A stretch of DNA of 64,000 nucleotides from Rhizobium sophoriradicis (lineage in GTDB: Bacteria > Pseudomonadota > Alphaproteobacteria > Rhizobiales > Rhizobiaceae): the NCBI RefSeq assembly GCF_003939025.1, contig NZ_RQIH01000005.1, positions 248,001 to 312,000 on the forward strand, read 5' to 3'. Below are positions 9,056 to 19,700 of the stretch, piece by piece. Numbering within the stretch: position 1 is the first letter of the stretch; each line of letters begins with the position of its first letter. Below the pieces are notes generated by a model that worked only from the letters and a program-made list of their open reading frames with translations, was not told the DNA's origin and did not search any database. Made by a program: the position numbers and the translations under genes.

Positions 9056-10126
9056 TTGAGCACCATCGAAGCAACACAGGTGGCGGCGCGGCCAAAAAAG
9101 GGCCGTGCCAGCACCTTAGCCAAGGCGGTTGGGCGGTTCATGTTCGCTGCCGTCACCACCTATCTCGGCCTTTTGGCCGTCACCTTCTTCATCGGCCGCG
9201 TCGTGCCGATCGATCCCGTGCTCGCCATCCTCGGCGACCGCGCTCCCACCCATGTCGTCGAGCGGGTGCGCCGGGAAATGGGCTTCAATCTGCCGCTCTA
9301 TGAGCAGTTCTACATCTATGTCAAAGGCGTCCTTTCCGGCGATTTCGGCAATTCGGTGCTGACGACCAACCCCGTCATGGTCGATATCCGCCGCGTCATG
9401 CCGGCGACGATCGAGCTCGCGACGCTCGGAACGCTGATCGGCGCCTGCGTCGGCGTGCCGCTCGGCGTTCTCGCCGCCGTGCGCCGCGGCAGTATCGCCG
9501 ACCAGGTGGTGCGCGTCATCGGCCTGATCGGTTATTCGGTGCCGATCTTCTGGCTGGCGCTGATCTCGCTCGTCATCTTCTATGCGCAGCTGCGCTGGGT
9601 GGCCTTTCCCGGCCGCATCGACATCGTCTTCGAATATACATTCACGCCGATCACCGGCTTCTATCTTCTCGACAGCGCCTGGCAGGGGCAGTGGGATGTT
9701 TTCTATGATGTGTTCCGCCACATCATCCTGCCCGCCTCGCTGCTCGGCTATTTCTCGCTTGCCTATATCAGCCGCATGACCCGCAGCTTCATGCTGAACG
9801 AGCTGTCGCAGGAATATATCGTTGCCGCGCGCGCCAAGGGGCTTTCGGAAACACGGGTGATCTGGGGGCATGCGCTCCGCAACGCCGCCGTGCCGCTCGT
9901 CACCGTCATCGCGCTTTCCTATGCCGGCCTGCTCGAAGGATCGGTACTGACCGAGACCGTCTTCTCCTGGCCGGGCATCGGGCTCTACATCACCAACTCG
10001 CTGCAGAATGCCGATATGAACGCCGTTCTCGGCGGCACGATCGTCATAGGCACGGTTTTCATCGGCATCAATCTTCTGTCCGATCTTCTCTACCGGACGC
10101 TCGACCCGAGGACGCGAAACCGATGA
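9056..10126 (+). CDS. Peptide ABC transporter permease, DppB type
   Basis: A 356-residue inner-membrane permease with six transmembrane segments. It has the BPD_transp_1 EAA loop (A-A-R-A-K-G-L-S-E-T-R-V-I-W-G-H-A-L-R-N around residues 259-278) and the DppB-type N-terminal segment with V-P-I-D-P. A TTG start is chosen because AGGA lies eight bases upstream and the encoded N-terminus leads smoothly into the first membrane segment. The next ATG (9140) would begin inside that segment. It overlaps the next permease gene by 4 bp. Confidence 0.88.
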   Translation: MSTIEATQVAARPKKGRASTLAKAVGRFMFAAVTTYLGLLAVTFFIGRVVPIDPVLAILGDRAPTHVVERVRREMGFNLPLYEQFYIYVKGVLSGDFGNSVLTTNPVMVDIRRVMPATIELATLGTLIGACVGVPLGVLAAVRRGSIADQVVRVIGLIGYSVPIFWLALISLVIFYAQLRWVAFPGRIDIVFEYTFTPITGFYLLDSAWQGQWDVFYDVFRHIILPASLLGYFSLAYISRMTRSFMLNELSQEYIVAARAKGLSETRVIWGHALRNAAVPLVTVIALSYAGLLEGSVLTETVFSWPGIGLYITNSLQNADMNAVLGGTIVIGTVFIGINLLSDLLYRTLDPRTRNR

Positions 10127-11058
10127 CGGCTCCCGCCAGCCCATTGCCAACGATGAGCCGCCGCGACTGGCTGCTGTCCGACCGGCCGCAATCGCGCATG
10201 CAGGCGCGGCTCGGCCGCGCCTATGTCACCTGGCGGCAGTTCACCGCAAACCGGCTTGCCGTCGTCGGCCTGCTGATCATCGTGGCGCTGCTTTTCATCG
10301 CCGCCTTCGCCGATATCATCGCCACGCACAATCCCGTCGTCGGCGATCTGCGCAATGCCCGGCTGCTGCCGCCGGGAACGGGTGAATTCCTGCTCGGCAC
10401 CGACGATCAGGGCCGTGATATCTTTTCGCGGCTGATTTACGGATCGCGTTTGACGCTGCTGGTCGTCGTGCTCGTTGCCGTCATCTCGGCACCGATCGGC
10501 CTGATCGTCGGTACCGTCTCCGGTTATGCCGGCGGCTGGGTGGATGCGACGCTGATGCGCATCACCGATATTTTCCTCGCCTTTCCGAAGCTGGTGCTGG
10601 CGCTCGCTTTCGTCGCAGCACTGGGGCCCGGCATCCAGAACGCGATCATCGCCATAGCCATCACCTCCTGGCCGCCCTATGCCCGTATCGCCCGCGCCGA
10701 AACGCTGACGGTGCGGCGGTCCGACTATATCTCGGCGGTGAGGCTGATGGGTGCCTCGCCGCTGCGCATCATTGTGCGCCATGTCATGCCGCTCTGCATT
10801 TCCTCGCTGATCGTGCGCGTGACACTCGATATGGCCGGCATCATCCTGACGGCCGCCGGCCTCGGCTTCCTCGGCTTGGGCGCGCAGCCGCCGCTGCCGG
10901 AATGGGGGGCGATGATTGCTTCGGGCCGGCGCTTCATCCTCGATCAATGGTGGGTGGCGGCGATGCCCGGCATCGCCATCCTCATCGTCAGCCTCGGCTT
11001 CAATCTGCTCGGCGACGGCCTGCGCGACGCACTCGATCCGAAGGAGAGCGGCCAGTGA
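10123..11058 (+). CDS. Peptide ABC transporter permease, DppC type
   Basis: A 311-residue partner of the DppB-type permease. It has the DppC N-terminal extension with a first membrane helix at about residues 43-66, then L-G-T-D-D-Q-G-R-D-I-F-S-R-L-I-Y-G-S-R, a family hallmark, and the EAA loop near residues 198-217. The ATG overlaps the preceding stop (ATGA) and the stop overlaps the GTG of the next gene, so translation is probably coupled through the operon. Confidence 0.9.
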   Translation: MTAPASPLPTMSRRDWLLSDRPQSRMQARLGRAYVTWRQFTANRLAVVGLLIIVALLFIAAFADIIATHNPVVGDLRNARLLPPGTGEFLLGTDDQGRDIFSRLIYGSRLTLLVVVLVAVISAPIGLIVGTVSGYAGGWVDATLMRITDIFLAFPKLVLALAFVAALGPGIQNAIIAIAITSWPPYARIARAETLTVRRSDYISAVRLMGASPLRIIVRHVMPLCISSLIVRVTLDMAGIILTAAGLGFLGLGAQPPLPEWGAMIASGRRFILDQWWVAAMPGIAILIVSLGFNLLGDGLRDALDPKESGQ

Positions 11059-11888
11059 CGACGCTTCTGACGGTCGACACACTCAAGGTCAGCTACCCCA
11101 CGCGCACCGGCTTGATCGAGGCCGTGCGCGGCGTCTCCTTCACACTCGGCAAGGAAAGGCTCGGCATCGTCGGCGAATCCGGCTCCGGCAAGTCGCAGAC
11201 CGGCCGGGCGATCATGGGCCTGACGCCGAAACACGGCATCGTCACGGCCGACAGGCTGGATTTCAGCGGCATCGACCTCCTCAAGGCCTCGGCCGGGCAA
11301 AGGCGCAGGCTGCGCGGCAAACGCATCGCCATGATCCTGCAGGATCCGAAATATTCGCTCGATCCTGTCATGACGATCGGCCGGCAGATCTGCGAAACGC
11401 TGCGCACCCATGAAAAGGTCGGCAAGGCGGAGGCGCGCGAGCGAGCGCTCGCCATGCTGGAGGCCGTGCAGATCCGCGATCCGAAACGCGTCTTCGACCT
11501 GCACCCGCACGAAGTTTCGGGCGGCATGGGGCAGCGTGCGATGATCGCCATGATGCTGATCGCCGGGCCGGAACTGCTGATTGCCGACGAGCCGACCTCG
11601 GCGCTCGACGTGACGGTGCAGCTCGATGTGCTCAGAATCATGGACAGGCTGGTGTCGGAGCGCGGCATGGGATTGATCTTCATCTCCCATGATCTCCGGC
11701 TGGTTTCCACGTTCTGCGATCGCGTCATCGTCATGTATGCCGGAAAGATCGTCGAGGAGCTTGCGGCCGCCGATCTCAGACATGCGCAGCATCCCTATAC
11801 GCAAGGACTGCTGAACTGCATGCCCGAAATCGGCGCCAGCCGTCATCCCCTGCCGGTGCTCGACCGCAAGCCGGAGTGGGCGGCATGA
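11055..11888 (+). CDS. Peptide ABC transporter ATP-binding protein, DppD type
   Basis: A 277-residue ATPase beginning at GTG (11055), which overlaps the stop of the permease gene (GTGA) and has AAGGAG nine bases upstream. Longer in-frame starts run back through the permease gene and are rejected. Walker A is G-E-S-G-S-G-K-S-Q-T (a Gln where Ser/Thr is usual after K-S, typical of DppD-like proteins). The signature is the S-G-G-M-G-Q-R variant, and Walker B is L-L-I-A-D-E-P-T-S-A-L-D-V. It is somewhat shorter than E. coli DppD. Confidence 0.88.
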   Translation: MTTLLTVDTLKVSYPTRTGLIEAVRGVSFTLGKERLGIVGESGSGKSQTGRAIMGLTPKHGIVTADRLDFSGIDLLKASAGQRRRLRGKRIAMILQDPKYSLDPVMTIGRQICETLRTHEKVGKAEARERALAMLEAVQIRDPKRVFDLHPHEVSGGMGQRAMIAMMLIAGPELLIADEPTSALDVTVQLDVLRIMDRLVSERGMGLIFISHDLRLVSTFCDRVIVMYAGKIVEELAAADLRHAQHPYTQGLLNCMPEIGASRHPLPVLDRKPEWAA

Positions 11889-12634
11889 GCGCAGCACTCC
11901 ATGTCGACAATCTCAGCGTCGTCTACGATGAATTTCACGCGCTGAAGGACGTCAGCATCGATGTCGAACGCGGTGAATCCTTCGGTCTCGTCGGCGAGTC
12001 CGGCTCGGGAAAATCCACCTTGCTGCGCGCCGTGGCCGGACTTGCGCCGATCAGCGGCGGCGCGATCCACGTCGACGACGAAGCATTGAAAGGCGCAAAG
12101 CGCAGCAAGGCCTTCTATCGGCGCGTGCAAATGGTCTTCCAGGATCCTTATGGCTCGCTGCATCCGCGCCAGACGATCGACCGGCTGCTGCTCGAACCGC
12201 TTGCGATCCACGGCATCGGGGACAACGACAGGCGCATTGCCCGTGCGCTCGACGAAGTCGGTCTCGGCAATGGTTTTCGTTTCCGCTACCCGCATCAGCT
12301 TTCCGGTGGCCAGCGGCAGCGCGTGGCGATCGCCAGGGCGCTGATCGTCGAGCCGTCGATTCTGCTGCTCGACGAGCCGACGTCGGCGCTTGATGCCTCG
12401 GTGCAGGCGGAGGTGCTGAACCTGCTCGAGCAGATCCGCAGCGACCGCAAACTCACCTTCATAATGGTGAGCCACGATCTCGGTGTGATCACCCATATGT
12501 GCGATAGGCTCGCCGTGATGCGCAACGGCGCCATTGTCGAACGATTGAGCTCGCAAGCGTTGGCAGAGGGCGCGGTTCAACAGGACTATACGAGAAATTT
12601 GATGATCGCGAGCAAGGGGTTCGTCAAAGCCTGA
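11885..12634 (+). CDS. Peptide ABC transporter ATP-binding protein, DppF type
   Basis: A 249-residue ATPase with Walker A G-E-S-G-S-G-K-S-T (about residues 39-47), Q-M-V-F-Q-D-P-Y-G-S-L-H-P-R in the Q-loop region typical of DppF/OppF, signature L-S-G-G-Q-R-Q-R, and Walker B I-L-L-L-D-E-P-T-S-A-L-D-A. The ATG overlaps the stop of the DppD gene by 4 bp. It completes a dipeptidase plus five-gene transporter operon. Confidence 0.9.
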   Translation: MSAALHVDNLSVVYDEFHALKDVSIDVERGESFGLVGESGSGKSTLLRAVAGLAPISGGAIHVDDEALKGAKRSKAFYRRVQMVFQDPYGSLHPRQTIDRLLLEPLAIHGIGDNDRRIARALDEVGLGNGFRFRYPHQLSGGQRQRVAIARALIVEPSILLLDEPTSALDASVQAEVLNLLEQIRSDRKLTFIMVSHDLGVITHMCDRLAVMRNGAIVERLSSQALAEGAVQQDYTRNLMIASKGFVKA

Positions 12635-12724
12635 AAGGCAATCAATTCAAGCCCTTGAAAAGTAACGGCGGGCGGCGGCGTTATGGATAATGATTCCCTA
12701 AAAGACGACTAATCAACTAGACTA

Positions 12725-12752
12725 TTGACAGCTGCCCCGCTTCTGTCATGAT
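12725..12752 (+). promoter_or_regulatory. Candidate sigma-70 promoter for the 61-residue small gene
   Basis: TTGACA at 12725-12730 is separated by 16 bases from CATGAT at 12747-12752. This puts the transcript start near 12759, about 38 bases before the ATG at 12797. The -35 is perfect and the -10 matches four of six consensus bases. Confidence 0.4.
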
Positions 12753-12796
12753 CCTGTTAACGACTGTTAGCTTTCGTGATCGATGGAGGTCAAGGC

Positions 12797-12982
12797 ATGT
12801 TCTTTCTCGGCGGGATGACCATGGGCTACCTCGATCCTCCGGCTAGAGCCAACCGCAAAGAACAGATCACGGTGTCCATGCCTGCGGAAAAGGACCGGCG
12901 CCTGATCGAGACCTCCAACCCGCCTCAGGACGAGAACGCCATCGAGCGCTCGTTGATCTGGGCGTGGCGCACGCTCTGCTAA
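12797..12982 (+). CDS. Small protein of unknown function, 61 residues
   Basis: It encodes MFFLGGMTMGYLDPPARANR followed by a polar, charged middle and a C-terminal R-S-L-I-W-A-W-R-T-L-C. GGAGG lies eight bases upstream of the chosen ATG, better than the in-frame start at 12776. A candidate promoter is at 12725. No domain is recognised. The charged segment and final Trp-rich helix suggest a small soluble or membrane-associated protein. It stands alone between the peptide transporter operon and the 54-residue gene. Confidence 0.6.
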   Translation: MFFLGGMTMGYLDPPARANRKEQITVSMPAEKDRRLIETSNPPQDENAIERSLIWAWRTLC

Positions 12983-13106
12983 GAGCTGGTCGAATTTTCT
13001 CTTCCGCTCCCTCTGGACGGAAATTTATCTCTACCTACCTGATAGAGAATAAGAAATATAACAGCGAGCCGCACAACCGGCCGCACGCGAACAACGGAGG
13101 CGACAT

Positions 13107-13271
13107 ATGGCAGAACTGGGTATTTCGCATACTCACGTGAACCACTATGGTTCCGTACCGACCAAGAAGCCGCACGCCGCGCGTCACAGGCTTCAGACGG
13201 TGCTCCATGGGACAATTTTCACTGCGGCATTTCTGTTTGTGGTGGCGATGGTCTTCGGCGTCGTCGGTTAA
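13107..13271 (+). CDS. Small membrane protein, 54 residues
   Basis: ATG at 13107 follows a strong GGAGG ribosome binding site by five bases. The product starts MAELGISHTHVNHYGSVPTK, has a basic, His-rich stretch, and ends in one hydrophobic segment (about residues 34-53, IFTAAFLFVVAMVFGVVG). It is probably a single-pass inner-membrane protein with its N-terminus in the cytoplasm. I do not recognise the family. It lies 124 bases after the 61-residue gene. Confidence 0.6.
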   Translation: MAELGISHTHVNHYGSVPTKKPHAARHRLQTVLHGTIFTAAFLFVVAMVFGVVG

Positions 13272-13763
13272 TTGGCGGATAACAAGCCTCGGCAGCGGCC
13301 GGGGCTTTGGCGGGTGCCGCAATTAGTGAATCCGGGCATCTTATCTGTCCCGGTATTCCGCCCTTGATCATTCTCTATCTTTTCCAATTGCAGATGCGCC
13401 GCATCCACCCAGATGCGGCGCATTTTTGATCTCGTTCTGTCGACGGCCGATTTTATGATTGCCATGCGACCTCTTTCGCCCCGCACCGGCAAGCGAGCGC
13501 TGCTCCGCTGGTCTGCACCCCTTGACTTGAATTGTTGCGATGGTGTCCAACTTTTCGACATGGTTTTGCGCAGAGGGTAACGATCGCCCTTTGGGGGCGA
13601 TCCTGCTACAAAGCCTCGTCCGTTTGCATCGTCTGCCGACGTCATTCCCCCAGCTTCATCGATCTTCGACGAATCGGGGCCCGTTCATGTAGCAGTCATG
13701 ATAAGCAGTGCAAAAGGCTGAGCAAAACCAGCCATAACTTTGTTTGGATCCAGAACCGAACCC
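13272..13763. other. Gene-free region upstream of ndvB
   Basis: The region is 492 bases long with no supported gene. It holds a good terminator at 13394-13427, a GATCGCCC / GGGCGATC hairpin at 13582-13602, and presumably the ndvB promoter. I could not identify the promoter with confidence. Confidence 0.5.
13394..13427 (+). terminator. Rho-independent terminator before ndvB
   Basis: A perfect 11-bp stem (ATGCGCCGCAT / ATGCGGCGCAT, 8-base loop) is followed by TTTTT. It ends transcription from the small genes upstream. Confidence 0.85.
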
Positions 13764-16700
13764 ATGTCTATTGCCATTCTTTCTCCGAGCCTTCCCCGCG
13801 AACCCGAGATGAAGCAGATCGATCACAATGATTCGATCCGCTCGACCTATCTTTCCATCGAGGACATTAAGGCGATGGGCGATGCCGTCGCCCGCAACGG
13901 CGTCGATAAGCTGCCGGCTTTCGCCCCTTTCGATTTCTTCGCGCGCCACAAGGAAAATCAGAAGGAAATCCTGCGCGTCTATCGCACGACGGCGACGGAT
14001 GTGGAGGCCGGCGAGACGATCACGCCTGCGGCGGAATGGCTGCTGGACAATCACTACATCGTCGAGGAGGCGATCCAGGAGGTGCGGCGTGACTTCCCCC
14101 GCCGCTTCTACCGCGAATTGCCGACCATGCCTGTCGGCGGTGTCGAGATTCCCCGCACTCTGGTGCTTGCCTGGCTCTACGTCGCCCATACCCACAGCAC
14201 GATCTCGCAGGAAAGCCTGACGGCGCTGGTCGACGGCTTCCAGGCCAACGAGACGCTGAGGATCGGCGAACTCTGGGCGCTGCCCTCGCTGGTGCGCTAC
14301 GTGCTCGTCGAAAACCTTCGCCGTATTTCGAGCCGTGTGGAAGCCAGCCGCCGCCTGCGCCGCCGCGCCAACGAGGCCGCCGACGAGCTGGTGCGCCTGA
14401 CCGATCCGGCCAAGGCAGCCGCCTATCTGAAGACGCTGGAACCGCTTGCCGAGGACAATACCTTCTCGACGCAGTTCCTCTACCGCCTGCGTGACGGCTC
14501 GCAGACCTCGAGCCTGGCGATCACCTGGCTCGACGAGCGGCTCGAAGAGCTTGGCCGGAACACCGAAGAGGCGACGACGGCGGAACACAGCCGTCTCTCC
14601 TCCGGCAATGTGACGATGGGCAACATCATCCGCAGCCTGCGCGAGATCGACGATACCGAATGGTCGGTTTGGGTCGAGCAGGTCAGCCATGTCGACAAAC
14701 TGCTATGGGAACATTCGGACTACGGCATTCTCGATTCCGGCTCGCGCAACAAATATCGCAAGCAGATCGAAAAGCTGGCGAAGCGTTCGCCGCTGACTGA
14801 AATGGAAATCGCCCAGCTGGCGCTCGATATGACGGATGCCGCCAAGGCCTCCGGCGAACCGCAGCCGCATGAACCGAATGTCGGCGGCTTCCTATCCGGC
14901 GCGCAGCGACCGAAGCTCGAGGCACGGGCGAATTATCGCCCGACAGTCACCCAGCATTTCGTGCGCGCCGTGCGCCAGTTCAACTGGCTGGCAATTGCCG
15001 TACCGGTCATGCTGCTGACTGTTATCGCCATGGCTGTTGTCGGCAACTTCATGGCTAGTGCCGGCATGGGTGCACTCGAAATCGCCGTGCTGCTGATCAT
15101 GTTCTCGCTGCCGGCATCGGAGGGGGCGACAGGCCTCTTCAACACGCTTCTTTCTTTCTTTGTGACGCCAGCGCGTCTCGTCGGCTACGAGTTCAAGGAA
15201 GGCATTCCGGAGGATGCGCGCACGCTGCTCGTCGTGCCCTGCCTGATCTCGAACCGCGACAGCGTCGACGACCACGTTCGCAATCTCGAGGTCCACTATC
15301 TCGCCAATCCGCGCGGCGAGATCTATTTCGCGCTGCTCAGCGACTGGCCGGACAGCGATGTCGAGGAGACGCCCGCCGATCTCGAGGTTCTTGACTATGC
15401 CAGGCGCGAGATCGCCAATCTTTCCGCCCGCTATGCCTATGACGGCAAGACGCGTTTCTACCTGTTGCACCGCCGCCGCCTCTACAACGCCTCGGAAGGC
15501 GTCTGGATGGGCTGGGAGCGCAAACGCGGCAAGCTGCACGAGCTGAACATGCTGCTGCGCGGCGACCGCGACACGACATATCTGCCGGGCGCCAATGCCG
15601 TGCCGGCCAATGTGCAATATGTCATGACGCTCGACGCCGACACGCGCCTGATGCGCGACGCCGTCACCAAGCTCGTCGGCAAACTCTATCATCCGATCAA
15701 CCGTCCGGTCATCAATCCGAAAACCGGTCGTGTCGAAAGCGGCTACGGCGTGCTGCAGCCGCGTGTCACGCCGTCGTTGACGACGGGCAAGGACGCCTCG
15801 GTCTTCCAGCGCGTCTTTTCGATCAACCGCGGCCTCGATCCTTATGTCTTCACGGTTTCCGACGTCTATCAGGATCTCGCCGGCGAGGGCACTTTCACCG
15901 GCAAGGGGCTTTATCATGTCGATGCCTTCGAAGCCTCGCTGAAGGGCCGGATCGACGAGAATTCCGTGCTCAGCCACGACCTTCTCGAAGGTTCGATGGC
16001 GCGCTGCGCCCTCGTCACCGATCTCGAGCTGGTCGAAGATTTCCCGATCCGCTACGAGGTGGAGACCTCGCGCCAGCATCGCTGGGCGCGCGGCGACTGG
16101 CAGCTCCTGCCCTACATGTTCAATCCGAAATACGGCGTCACGGCCCTCGGCCGCTGGAAGATGTTCGACAATCTCCGCCGGTCGCTGACGCCGATCGCCT
16201 GGTTCTTCGCTTCCGTGCTCGGCTGGTATTTCATGGGTCCGCTCGGCGCGCTCGTCTGGCAGATTCTGCTGATCTTCTGCCTCTTCGTGGCGCCGACGCT
16301 GTCGCTGATCAACGGCATCATCCCGCGCACCAGCGACATCGTCGCCCGCGCCCATCTCTATACGGTCTGGTCGGATATCACCGCCGCCAATGCGCAGGTC
16401 GCATTGCGGATTGTCTTCATCGCCGACTCCGCCTGCATGATGGCGGATGCGATCGGCCGTTCGCTCTACCGCCTGTTCGTCAGCCGCAAGCTGATGCTGC
16501 AGTGGCGAACCGCCGCCAGCGTTCAGGCCGGCGGGCAAGGCACCCTCGCCTCTTATTACAAGCAGATGTGGCATGCGCCGGTGCTGGCGCTGCTGGCGCT
16601 TGGTTTCGCCGCTCTTCCCGGCGACAACGCTTTCCTCGTCGGCATTCCCTTCGCGCTGCTGTGGATTCTCTCGCCTGTCGTCGCCTGGTATGTCAGCCAG

Positions 16701-19700
16701 TCGGCGGAAACCGAGGACCGGCTCGAAGTCGCCGATTCCGTGTCGAGCGAGTTGCGCAAGATCGCCCGGCGCACTTGGCGCTATTTCGAGACCTTCACCA
16801 CGGCCGAGCAGAATTATCTGCCGCCGGATAATATCCAGGAAACGCCGCATGTCATCGTCGCGGCCCGCACCTCGCCGACCAATATCGGCGTCTATCTGCT
16901 TTCCGTCGTCTCCGGCCGGCAATTCGGCTGGTTCTCCTTCGAGGAGACGCTCGAGCGGCTGGAGCAGACGATTGCCACAATCGATAAAATGGAGAAATTC
17001 CGCGGCCATCTGTTCAACTGGTATCACAGCGATACGCTGCAGACGCTTGGGCCGCGTTATGTCTCAGCCGTCGACAGCGGCAATCTCGCCGGCCACCTGA
17101 TCGCCGTTTCTTCGGCCTGCCGCAACTGGGCCGAGGCGCCCTCTGCCCACATGCAGGGCAATCTCGACGGTGTCGGCGATACGGCAGGCATTTTGGGCGA
17201 AGTGCTGGCGGACCTGCCTGATGACCGCAAGACCGTGCGGCCGCTACGCCGGCGCCTGGAAGAGCGCATTGTCGGCTTCCAGAACGCGCTTGCCGCCGTC
17301 AAGCGCGAGCACGAATTCGCCTCGATCCGCATCATCAACCTCGCCGTTCTCGCCCGCGACATCGAAAAGCTCGCCGCCAATCTCGACCACGAGGTCAAGT
17401 CGAAGCAGAGCGAAGAAGTCACCCAATGGGCGGCGTCGCTGGTGAAGGTCTGCGAGGCGCATATATCAGACAGCACCTTCGATCTTTCCAAGGTCGATGC
17501 GCTCCGGCCGCGTCTGGTCGCGTTGCGCGACAAGGCCCGCGATCTCGCCTTCTCGATGGATTTCGGCTTCCTGTTCCGACCGGAACGTCGCCTGCTTTCG
17601 ATCGGCTACCGCGTCGAAAGCGGCGAGCTCGACCAGGCCTGCTACGATCTGCTGGCTTCCGAATGCCGCCTGACCAGCCTGTTCGGCATCGCCAAGGGCG
17701 ATCTGCCGACCGAACATTGGTACCGCCTCGGCCGTCAGGTCGTGCCGGTGGGATCGCGCGGCGCGCTGGTCTCCTGGTCCGGCTCGATGTTCGAATATCT
17801 GATGCCGCCGCTCGTCATGCAGGAGCGCGGCGGCGGTATTCTCAACCAGACCAACAATCTTGTTGTCGTCGAGCAGATGAATTACGCCCGCAAGCTCGGT
17901 ATTCCGTGGGGTATTTCGGAAGCGGCCTTCAATGCCCGCGACCATAACCTCAACTATCAGTACACGAATTTCGGGGTGCCGACGCTCGGTCTCAAGCGCG
18001 GCCTCGGCCACAATGCCGTCATCGCGCCCTATGCTTCGCTGCTGGCCAGCCAGTACGACCCGCCGGGCGCACTTGAAAACCTGCAGCGGCTGCGCAAGGT
18101 CGGCGCGCTCGGCAAGTTCGGCTTCCACGACGCCGTCGACTTCACGCCGACGCGCGTGCCGGAAGGCAAGAAATGCGCGGTGGTCTACAATTATTATGCC
18201 CACCATCACGGCATGTCGATCGCCGCCGTCGCCAACGTCGCCTTCAACGGCCATCTGCGCGAGCTCTTCCATTCCGACCCGGTTATCGAGGCGGCGGAGC
18301 TTCTGCTGCAGGAAAAGGCGCCGCGCGACATTCCGGTCATGAGCGGCAAGCATGAATCCGACACGCCGGCGAGCATCCAGGACGATCTGCTGCGGCCGGA
18401 GATCCGGAAGATCAGCGATCCGGCTTCGCGCGACCGTGAACTCGTGTTCCTGTCGAACGGCCACTACTCGCTGATGCTGACGGCGACGGGCGCCGGTTAT
18501 TCCCGCTGGAACGGCCTTTCCGTTTCCCGCTGGAAGGCCGATCCGACCGAAGACCGCTGGGGCACCTTCATCTTCCTGCGCGATACCGCCACCAACGAAT
18601 GGTGGTCGGCGACGGCAGAGCCGAAGGGCGTCGAGGGTGAAAAGATCAAGGTCGAGTTCGCTGACGAAAAGGCGCAATTCATCAAGACGGTCGGTGATCT
18701 GACGAGCGAGGTGGAGTGCATCATCGCAACGGAGCATGATGCAGAGGCCCGCCGCGTCACCCTGCTCAACATGGGCACGGAAGACCGTTTCATCGAAGTC
18801 ACTTCCTATCTCGAACCTGTCATCACCTCGGATGATACCGACAATGCGCATCCGGCATTCGCCCGCATGTTCGTCAAGACCGAAATCGGCAAGCGCGGCG
18901 ACGTCATTCGCGCCGAACGCAACAAACGCGATCCGAATGAGCCGAACATCAGCATCGCGCATCTGATCGTCGACAATGCCGGCGACACCCGTCACACCGA
19001 ATTCGAGACCGACCGGCGCAAGTTCATCGGCCGTGGCCGCAGCCTCGCCGATGCGGCGGCCTTCGATCCGGGTGCCACACTTTCCGGCAGCGACGGCTTC
19101 ATGCTCGATCCCGTCATGTCGCTGCGCCGCACCGTGCGTGTGCCGGCCGGCAAAAAGGTCAGCGTGTTCTTCTGGACGATCGCCGCTCCAAACCGCGACG
19201 AGGTCGACAAGGCGGTCAACCGCTATCGTCACCCCGACGCCTTCAACCACGAACTCGTCCAGGCCTGGACGCGCACGCAGGTGCAGATGCGCCATGTCGG
19301 CGTCACCTCGCAGCAGGCGGCAGCCTTCCAGCATCTCGGGCGCTACCTCGTCTATCCCGACATGCAGTTGCGCAAGGATGAAGCGACGGTCGAGGCCGGC
19401 CTGCAGTCGCAATCGGCACTGTGGCCTTTGGCGATCTCCGGCGATTTTCCGATTTTCACGTTGCGCGTCAACGACGACATGGATCTCGATATCGCCCGCG
19501 AGGCGCTGCTGGCGCAGGAATATCTGCGCTCGCGCGGCGTCACCGCCGATCTCATCATCATGAACGAACGCGCCTCTTCCTACGCGCAGGACATGCAGCA
19601 CGCGCTCGACGCCATGTGCGAGAACGTGCGCCGCATGGGCCAGGCCGACGGGTTACGTCAGCATATCTTCGCGGTTCGAAAGGACCTGATGGAGGAGAGC

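Noticed and set aside
10902..11054. 51-codon N-terminal extension of the DppD-type ATPase
   Set aside because: It is the out-of-frame reading of the upstream permease gene; GTG 11055 has a ribosome binding site and a 4-bp overlap typical of the operon.
14892..19601. Two 711-codon minus-strand frames (14892-17027 and 17466-19601) opposite ndvB
   Set aside because: Shadow frames of the conserved ndvB coding sequence, with no domain or ribosome binding site.
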